Assembly (NCBI GenBank): GCA_035936835.1
Contig: DASYVT010000139.1
Coordinates: forward strand, 1 to 45,366
Direction of reading: 5' to 3'
Origin: Candidatus Methylomirabilota bacterium
Lineage (GTDB): Bacteria > Methylomirabilota > Methylomirabilia > Rokubacteriales > CSP1-6
Length of the DNA: 45,366 nt
Both the position numbers and the translations under genes were made by a program. Positions 41,025 to 45,366 of this stretch are shown piece after piece; positions within the stretch are counted from its first letter, which is position 1; the number at the start of each line of letters is the position of its first letter. The notes under the pieces are model-generated. The model was not told the origin of the DNA. It made no database searches and worked only from the letters and a program-made list of their open reading frames with translations.

Positions 41025-42311
41025 CTACCCGCCGTACACCGGCGTCTCGGCGAGGGACTGCATCTTGCACTTGCTGATGCTCTGCGGCGGCGCCGCCACC
41101 TCGGGCGCGACCTCGCTGATCATCTCGATCATGTCCCACTTCTCTTTCATCTCGCCTTCCTTCTTGGTCTTGGCGAGGTAGAGCATCTGCCCGACCAGAT
41201 GATCCCACGGCCGGATGGTCGAGGGGTACTTGCGGAAATTGTCCTTGATCACGTGGCCCTCGAGGGTCTTGATGACGTCGTGGTTCTTCGTCGTGCCGGC
41301 GCGCTCGATCGCCCGCAGCAGCTCGCGCGTGGCGATGTAGCCGTTCGAGGAGACATTGTCCGGCACGGGGATCGGGGCGCTCGCCCAGCGCTTCTTGAAG
41401 CGCTCGGTGAACTCCTTGACGCCGGGCTCGTTGAGCGTGTAGTGCCAGGTCGTGCAGAAGTAGCCGAAGGCCTTCTTGGGCCCGAGCGTGACCATGTCGG
41501 GAAAGTCCTGCTGCGGGAAGACCCAGGCCGCGTCCTTGTCGGAGCCGAACTCGTAGGCCTGCTCCCGGAGCGCCGTCTGCTCGATGCCCGCGACGTTGGC
41601 GATCACCACCTGGGGCTTGGCGCTGCGGATGCGCAGGAGCTGCGCGCTGAAGTCGCGCGTTCCCTGCGGCACCATCAGCTCGCCCAGCTCCTCGGCGCCG
41701 ACCTTCTTCATGTTCTCGCGCGTGGCCCCCGTGGCGTTCTTGCCCCACACGTAGTCGTGCGTGAGGATAAACCACTTCGTGCCGAGGTTCTTGGCGACCA
41801 GCGGCCCCAGCGCGTTGGCGAACATCCAGTTGTTCGCGTCCCACACGAAGTTCACGCGCTGGCACTTCTCGTTGGTGACCGTGTCGGCGCTCGAGTTGCT
41901 GTTGAAGTAGATGAGGCCGTAGCGCTGGGCCAGCTCGGACAGCGGGGCCGCGACGCCGCTCGACAGCGCGCCGATCATGAAGTCGATCTTGTCGCGCTCG
42001 ATGAGCCGCTGGGCCTTGCGGACGGCCACCGAGGCGTCCGTCTCGGTGTCCTCCCACTTGTGCTCGATGGGCCGGCCGAGGACGCCGCCCTTGGCATTGA
42101 ACTCCTCGATGGCGAGGATCATCCCGCGGCGGTCGGCCTGGCCGCTGTCGGCGAAGGTGCCGGTCGCGTCGCAGGTGAGCCCGATCACGATGGGCTTCTT
42201 CGCCTGCGCGCGGGCCCAGCGCCACGGGCCGATGAAGCCCACGCCGGCGCCGATGCCCACCACCGTCTTGAGAAGCGCGCGCCGTGTCAGCCGGTAACCG
42301 TTCTCGTCCAT
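41025..42311 (-). CDS. livK: Branched-chain amino acid-type ABC transporter substrate-binding protein LivK
   Basis: The 428-residue periplasmic protein starts with a twin-arginine signal (RLTRRALLKTVVGIGAGVGF, then WARAQA). The mature part is a Peripla_BP_6 type I binding fold: IVIGLTCDATGTFADSGQADRRGMILAIEEFNAKGGVLGRPI, FMIGALSSGVAAPLSELAQRYGL and YVWGKNATGATRENM. Relatives take amino acids, amides or aromatic acids; the ligand is unknown. ATG 42311 is supported by AAAGGAGGGG 6 bases upstream; the frame upstream of it belongs to the GntR gene. Two cysteines (CQR, SKCKM) are present. Confidence 0.92.
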   Translation of the reverse strand: MDENGYRLTRRALLKTVVGIGAGVGFIGPWRWARAQAKKPIVIGLTCDATGTFADSGQADRRGMILAIEEFNAKGGVLGRPIEHKWEDTETDASVAVRKAQRLIERDKIDFMIGALSSGVAAPLSELAQRYGLIYFNSNSSADTVTNEKCQRVNFVWDANNWMFANALGPLVAKNLGTKWFILTHDYVWGKNATGATRENMKKVGAEELGELMVPQGTRDFSAQLLRIRSAKPQVVIANVAGIEQTALREQAYEFGSDKDAAWVFPQQDFPDMVTLGPKKAFGYFCTTWHYTLNEPGVKEFTERFKKRWASAPIPVPDNVSSNGYIATRELLRAIERAGTTKNHDVIKTLEGHVIKDNFRKYPSTIRPWDHLVGQMLYLAKTKKEGEMKEKWDMIEMISEVAPEVAAPPQSISKCKMQSLAETPVYGG

Positions 42312-42335
42312 GAGACCCCTCCTTTGTGGGTGTCG

Positions 42336-42357
42336 GGGCCGCCGGAGCCGGCGGCCC
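42336..42357. terminator. Perfect GC hairpin between the regulator and livK
   Basis: GGGCCGCCGG-AG-CCGGCGGCCC gives a 10-bp stem with a 2-base spacer. It lies between the regulator stop (42364) and the livK ribosome site. There is no U tract, so it is more an attenuator or processing site than a classical terminator. Confidence 0.55.
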
Positions 42358-42363
42358 GCCTGC

Positions 42364-43089
42364 TCACGTTGTCTGCTGCAGCCGCTGCATCGACCGCATC
42401 CGGTGGTGCTCCATCGCCTTGGCCGCGCGGGCGGGGTCGCCCGCGTCGAGAGCCTTGAGGATCTGCCCGTGCTCGGCCAGGGACTCCTTGGCGAAGCCGC
42501 CGCGCCGGGCATGCATGATGACACAGTAGTACTCGCCGCGGTCCCAGACGTTCTGGAGAATCTGGATCACCTGCGGCAGGCCGGACACCTCCCACAGCAG
42601 CCGGTGGAACTCGCTGTCGGCGTGGACGGCGCGCGCGGCATCCTGCTGCGCCCGCGCCGCCGCGATCTCCTTCTGGAGCGCGTGGAGGCGCGCCCGCAGG
42701 TCCGCCGTGATCTTGCCCGCCGACTCGCGGACGCAGAGCCCTTCCAGCGCGGCCATCAGCAGGAAGCGCTCGCGGAACTCGGCGGGGGAGAGGCCGGTCA
42801 CGACCACGTCCTTGTGGGGCGTGATGCGCACGAAACCGTCGGCCTCGAGCCGGCGGAGCGCCTGCATGACGGGGATGCGGCTGACGCCGGCCGCCGCCGC
42901 CACGGCCGCGGCCACGATGCGCTGCCCCGGGGCGAAGCGCCCCCCGACGATGGCGCGGCGGATGTCGTGGTAGGCCGAGCCCTCGAGGGTCTGGTGCTGC
43001 GCCAGGGCGGGGAAGAGGTCGCGCCCGACCGCGCGGGAGGCGCCCTTCTTTAATGATGCCGGCCGCCGTGTCGCCGCCCGGGCCCGCAT
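42364..43089 (-). CDS. GntR-family transcriptional regulator, FCD (FadR-type) domain
   Basis: The 241-residue protein has an N-terminal winged helix (about 35-100: AYHDIRRAIVGGRFAPGQRI, AAAVAAAAGVSRIPVMQALRRLEADGFVRI) and a helical FCD ligand domain (about 110-235). The FCD domain shows FRERFLLMAALEGLCVRESAG, the metal-site DSEFHRLLWEVSG (Asp-x-x-x-His), EHGQILKALDAGDPARAAKAMEHHRM. FCD proteins sense small carboxylates or amino acids. It heads the liv operon, so it probably controls that transporter by its substrate. ATG 43089 is favoured because a promoter and operator directly precede it. Confidence 0.86.
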   Translation of the reverse strand: MRARAATRRPASLKKGASRAVGRDLFPALAQHQTLEGSAYHDIRRAIVGGRFAPGQRIVAAAVAAAAGVSRIPVMQALRRLEADGFVRITPHKDVVVTGLSPAEFRERFLLMAALEGLCVRESAGKITADLRARLHALQKEIAAARAQQDAARAVHADSEFHRLLWEVSGLPQVIQILQNVWDRGEYYCVIMHARRGGFAKESLAEHGQILKALDAGDPARAAKAMEHHRMRSMQRLQQTT

Positions 43090-43095
43090 GGACTG

Positions 43096-43107
43096 ATTGT
43101 ATACAAT
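43096..43107. promoter_or_regulatory. GntR/FCD operator palindrome
   Basis: ATTGTATACAAT is a 12-bp perfect palindrome matching the TNGTNNACNA core reported for FadR-subfamily GntR regulators. It lies 6 bases upstream of the regulator start and overlaps the -10 region. Confidence 0.75.
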
Positions 43108-43128
43108 ATACGATTGGGGGCTTGTCAA
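43098..43128 (-). promoter_or_regulatory. Promoter of the gntR-livKHMGF operon
   Basis: On the minus strand the consensus TTGACA box lies at 43128-43123, inside a 17-bp palindrome (GGGGCTTG-T-CAAGCCCC on plus, 43117-43133). An AT-rich stretch follows, with TATACA at 43103-43098 (19-base spacing) as the likeliest -10. Alternative registers give 17 or 21. The mRNA would start at or just before the ATG at 43089, so it may be leaderless. Confidence 0.6.
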
Positions 43129-43133
43129 GCCCC

Positions 43134-43247
43134 TCCGCCGGACCGCCGGTCGTCAGGGCGTTCGACTTCACGCCGGGCCCCGAGCGCATCGCGACGGAGA
43201 GCCTGCGCAATCTCACGCAGGTCTGGGGCGCCGCAGGCGGCCGAACC
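43134..43247. other. Short spacer without recognised gene
   Basis: The plus strand frame reads VRAFDFTPGPERIATESLRNLTQVWG and stops at 43250. It has no credible start (the upstream part crosses the liv promoter) and could be the worn end of a lost gene. I see nothing else here. Confidence 0.3.
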
Positions 43248-43276
43248 TAGACACGATGCGGCACGCATGGTATAAA
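43248..43276 (+). promoter_or_regulatory. Promoter of tRNA-Asp
   Basis: TAGACA (43248-43253, five of six to consensus) and TATAAA (43271-43276, five of six) have an exact 17-base spacer, and the predicted start falls about 8 bases before the mature tRNA. Confidence 0.7.
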
Positions 43277-43291
43277 TCGATCTCCCACTGT

Positions 43292-43369
43292 GGGCTCGTG
43301 GTGCAGCCTGGTTAGCACACTGGACTGTCAATCCAGAGGTCGCGGGTTCAAATCCCGTCGAGCCCGCCA
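43292..43369 (+). tRNA. tRNA-Asp (anticodon GTC), CCA encoded
   Basis: Acceptor GGGCTCG/CGAGCCC, D arm with GGTTAGCAC, anticodon stem CTGGA/TCCAG with loop CTGTCAA (anticodon GTC at 43327-43329), T arm CGGG/CCCG with GGTTCAAATCC, discriminator G and encoded CCA. A complete gene with its own promoter and terminator. The DNA after it differs in character, so its 3' end may have been an integration site. Confidence 0.96.
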
Positions 43370-43379
43370 TTCAAAACGC

Positions 43380-43423
43380 GGCCTAAAGCTCAAGAATCAA
43401 GGGCTTTGGGCCGTTTCTCTTTT
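43380..43423 (+). terminator. Rho-independent-like terminator of tRNA-Asp
   Basis: GGCCTAAAGC (43380-43389) pairs with GCTTTGGGCC (43403-43412) with one wobble, and is followed by GTTTCTCTTTT, a T-rich tail. Confidence 0.65.
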
Positions 43424-43497
43424 CAGGCTCTGTCTCGAGTGATCCGCCCTCATCCGGCTGTTTCCGGCTCGGTTGGGCACAAGGCGGGCACAAGAGA

Positions 43498-44442
43498 ATG
43501 ACCGCGCCGCAGACGACTGCGCGTGGTCCGGAAACGACCCTCCAAACCACTCTCGAAACCGTTTCTCCGCACAACTCCACGTCGGATCGATCGTTCTCGG
43601 ACGTTTCCACCCCCCGACTTCGACCTACTCCTTCGTTTCACCGTCGTCTACCTCGTTTCATCCGTGCGAAGCGCTCGCACCGACCGCCGCTCGCACTTCA
43701 AGACCGAGACCTCGACCTCCTCCGGACTGCCTACGAGTACCGTCTCATCACCACTCCTCAGTTCCTACAGCTCTACCGAGACGACAGCAAAGACGGGATC
43801 TACCGTAGGCTCCAGAAGCTCTTCCATCACGGGTATCTCGATCGGATCGGGACGAATCCGAACGCACCGATGCTGTACGCGCTCGCGAGACGCGGCGCCG
43901 ACGTTCTGGAGGTTCCGGTCCGCAAGGAGGTCGGCGACGGGTACGTGCCCCACCAGCTCATGATCGGCAACGCCCGGATCGCGCTCACGCTGGCGGCGAA
44001 CGAGGAGAAGCTCGCCTTCACGTGGAAGACCTTCGACGGGCGGGATTCACCGGTCCGCCCTGATGGCTTCTTCAGCCTTCAGTTTCCCGATTTGCCGGAA
44101 GGACGGAACCGCGCCTTCTTCATGCTCGAGGCCGACCGGTCGACCATGACGAGGGAACGATTCGTCCAGAAGCTCGTCGCGTACCAAGGTTGGTGCGACG
44201 CGGGCGGCCATACCGCCAAGCTCGGGATCAAGAACTTCCGCGTGCTCACGGTTACCAGATCCGAGGAGCGGCTGAGAAGCCTCGTGTCGGCCGCCGCGGG
44301 GTCCGGGGGGATCCGCCGCGATCTCGCCCGCTTCTGGTTCACCTCAGAAACCCGCTTTACTCCACCCAGCGGATCGGCTATTTTAGGGGCGATCTGGGAG
44401 ACAGCGGACCGCCCAGGACACTCCCAGAGTCTCCTTCCCTGA
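43498..44442 (+). CDS. Replication-relaxation family protein (mobile-element type)
   Basis: The 314-residue protein resembles the Replic_Relax family of plasmids and integrative elements. A low-complexity Thr/Ser/Pro N-terminus (about 1-60) is followed by a winged-helix part: LALQDRDLDLLRTAYEYRLITTPQFLQLY, DGIYRRLQKLFHHGYLDRIG, PMLYALARRGADVL. The C-terminal half has VRPDGFFSLQFPDLPEGRNRAFFMLEADRSTMTRERFVQKLVAYQGW, a nuclease-like alpha/beta layout with Asp and Glu residues. ATG 43498 has no strong ribosome site. Codon usage (more TCG, CGA, ATC-poor third positions) differs from the chromosome genes, suggesting transfer. Likely the first gene of an element beyond the tRNA. Confidence 0.72.
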   Translation: MTAPQTTARGPETTLQTTLETVSPHNSTSDRSFSDVSTPRLRPTPSFHRRLPRFIRAKRSHRPPLALQDRDLDLLRTAYEYRLITTPQFLQLYRDDSKDGIYRRLQKLFHHGYLDRIGTNPNAPMLYALARRGADVLEVPVRKEVGDGYVPHQLMIGNARIALTLAANEEKLAFTWKTFDGRDSPVRPDGFFSLQFPDLPEGRNRAFFMLEADRSTMTRERFVQKLVAYQGWCDAGGHTAKLGIKNFRVLTVTRSEERLRSLVSAAAGSGGIRRDLARFWFTSETRFTPPSGSAILGAIWETADRPGHSQSLLP

Positions 44443-44559
44443 TCGGCCGTAGGAGGCGACGAAGGCGATGGTCAGCCCTGATCGTCTCGCCGAAGCATCC
44501 CCCGCCATCATCTTGCCGTGCAGCTTCGCGAACTCGGAGCGGCGTCGGAGGGGCCGGCC

Positions 44560-45084
44560 ATGGTGACCCTCAAGAGCGGTCGGATCGTCGACGAGTGGTC
44601 CACCTTGATCGAGCAGAGCCAGGGCGAGGCCGAAGCACTCCTGCAGGCCATCGACGGGCGCCTCCGGAAACACAAAGCCCCCGGTCTGACCTGGCGCCGC
44701 GAGAACATCGCGCCGGGCTGGCTCAAAGGATTCTTCGGCAAGCGGCGCGACTTCCTGCTCCTGAGCCACAAGCGATTCAAGGACTACCTGATGGCGATCA
44801 GCGCACGCGACTACGGGAGCAACCTTCAGGTCTCGTGGTACCTCACGGGCACCAAACGGAGTGATCTCGTGCGGATGCTGGCGCGGATACCCTGGGCGGG
44901 CGCGCCGGCCGGCATGTATCTCCTAGCCAAGGCGCTCGACGTCTTCGACCAACAGGATCTCTCAGGCTGGGTCACCGTAGGGCACTCGTCGGTGCTCCGG
45001 TCTGTCGAGGAAGTCATGCAGCAGCGGAACCTGGACCTGACGAGGCTCGAGCGCCGGAGCCGGAGCGGGCTCGCGTCGGCATGA
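44560..45084 (+). CDS. Hypothetical protein in the mobile region
   Basis: A 174-residue soluble-looking protein: MVTLKSGRIVDEWSTLIEQSQGEAEALLQAIDGRLR, NIAPGWLKGFFGKRRDFLLLSHKRFKDYLMAISARDYGSNLQVSWYL and a C-terminal charged helix (EVMQQRNLDLTRLERRSRSG). I do not recognise a family; the middle could be a single-domain alpha/beta protein. ATG 44560 is chosen over GTG 44518 because GGAGGGG lies 6 bases before it. It follows the replication-relaxation gene and precedes a membrane-anchored protein, so it may be part of the same element. Confidence 0.6.
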   Translation: MVTLKSGRIVDEWSTLIEQSQGEAEALLQAIDGRLRKHKAPGLTWRRENIAPGWLKGFFGKRRDFLLLSHKRFKDYLMAISARDYGSNLQVSWYLTGTKRSDLVRMLARIPWAGAPAGMYLLAKALDVFDQQDLSGWVTVGHSSVLRSVEEVMQQRNLDLTRLERRSRSGLASA

Positions 45085-45088
45085 GCGC

Positions 45089-45366
45089 GTGGAAGCCCTA
45101 GGGGCACTTCTCTCGCTCGCGCTCATCTGCGCGCTCTTCATCGGCGTGCCGGTACTAATCTATCGCGTGCGCCAACATCAGCGAGCCGCCGACGAGGCCC
45201 AACGCCAAGCGAGCCGTGCCGCCCACGAGCAGGAGCAAACGGAGCGGGCCAGGGAAGAGATCCTTGAAGATCTCGACCGCTACTTCCCGTTCCTCCGCGA
45301 GCCATTCCGCGCGGGCGTGCAAGAAGGGAAGAAACCGGAAGAGGCGTTCTGGGACGCGGTGTCCGG
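45089..45366 (+). CDS. Partial membrane-anchored coiled-coil protein (right edge)
   Basis: From GTG 45089 the frame is open to the window end (92 codons). It begins with a short N-terminus and one membrane helix (LGALLSLALICALFIGVPVLIY), then a strongly charged helix (RQHQRAADEAQRQASRAAHEQEQTERAREEILEDLDRYF) typical of a coiled coil. It ends FREPFRAGVQEGKKPEEAFWDAV at the edge. It starts 4 bases after the stop of the previous gene. The C-terminus and function are outside the window. Confidence 0.6.
   Translation, partial: MEALGALLSLALICALFIGVPVLIYRVRQHQRAADEAQRQASRAAHEQEQTERAREEILEDLDRYFPFLREPFRAGVQEGKKPEEAFWDAVS

Noticed and set aside
41019-42458. 479-codon plus frame opposite livK
   Set aside because: Antisense shadow of a clear LivK protein with signal peptide and ribosome site.
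43383-43610. Minus-strand 75-codon frame after tRNA-Asp
   Set aside because: It overlaps the tRNA terminator and the replication-relaxation gene and has no recognisable protein character.
1-45366. CRISPR array
   Set aside because: No regularly spaced repeats with unique spacers were seen; the tandem repeats found are contiguous or two-copy.

Overview
The window is about 45 kb of very GC-rich, densely packed bacterial chromosome. Overlapping stop/start codons (ATGA, GTGA) are frequent and GTG starts are common. A diderm envelope is implied by an Mla-type lipid transport operon with an auxiliary lipoprotein. The gene style resembles uncultivated Candidatus Rokubacteria / Methylomirabilota: serial orphan substrate-binding proteins whose signal peptides end in AEAQQ, a Liv-type transporter, a tungsten-type aldehyde oxidoreductase and GC palindromes of the CCCTCTCCCCC type. 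That placement is inference; no 16S or other marker lies in the window.

Layout. (1) 1-3.3 kb: end of a CopD-like membrane protein, a strong hairpin, an RlmI-type rRNA methyltransferase and a small-molecule methyltransferase. (2) 2.4-6.2 kb: a polyamine locus with agmatinase-family protein and pyruvoyl arginine decarboxylase on the minus strand, diverging from speD-speE-maf on the plus strand. (3) 6.2-15.3 kb: an NMT1-like binding protein and a MagIII/Nth-like glycosylase, then a long minus-strand series: small protein, YtrA-type GntR regulator, HAD hydrolase, rarA, MFS transporter, ddl, a frameshifted pilin-like gene and murG. (4) 15.3-21.2 kb: mgtE and two secreted TPR proteins. (5) 21.2-24.6 kb: a probable selenocysteine-containing peroxiredoxin-like gene missed by ordinary ORF calling, diverging from an aldehyde ferredoxin oxidoreductase, then an endonuclease/exonuclease/phosphatase protein flanked by REP-like palindromes. 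(6) 24.6-28.7 kb: tRNA-Val and four tandem paralogous ABC substrate-binding proteins. (7) 29-37.6 kb: FAD oxidoreductase, mlaEFD plus lipoprotein, K+ channel, exported intradiol dioxygenase, a broken fifth binding-protein copy, a cyclase-family hydrolase and a TVP38 membrane protein. (8) 37.6-43.1 kb: a complete livFGMHK operon headed by an FCD-type GntR regulator with a clear operator and promoter. (9) 43.3 kb to the end: tRNA-Asp with its own promoter and terminator, followed by a compositionally different stretch starting with a replication-relaxation family gene, the probable edge of an integrated element.

The strongest single observation is the 176-codon reading frame at 21223-21753 (minus). 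It is interrupted only by one UGA at the redox-active position (U-I-F-C). A perfect hairpin with loop AGGUC lies 10 nt downstream, much like a bacterial SECIS element. A second theme is the polyamine locus: both the ureohydrolase (His to Tyr) and the aminopropyltransferase (Asp to Glu) carry substitutions at positions normally considered catalytic, and the enzyme set fits the agmatine to aminopropylagmatine to spermidine route.
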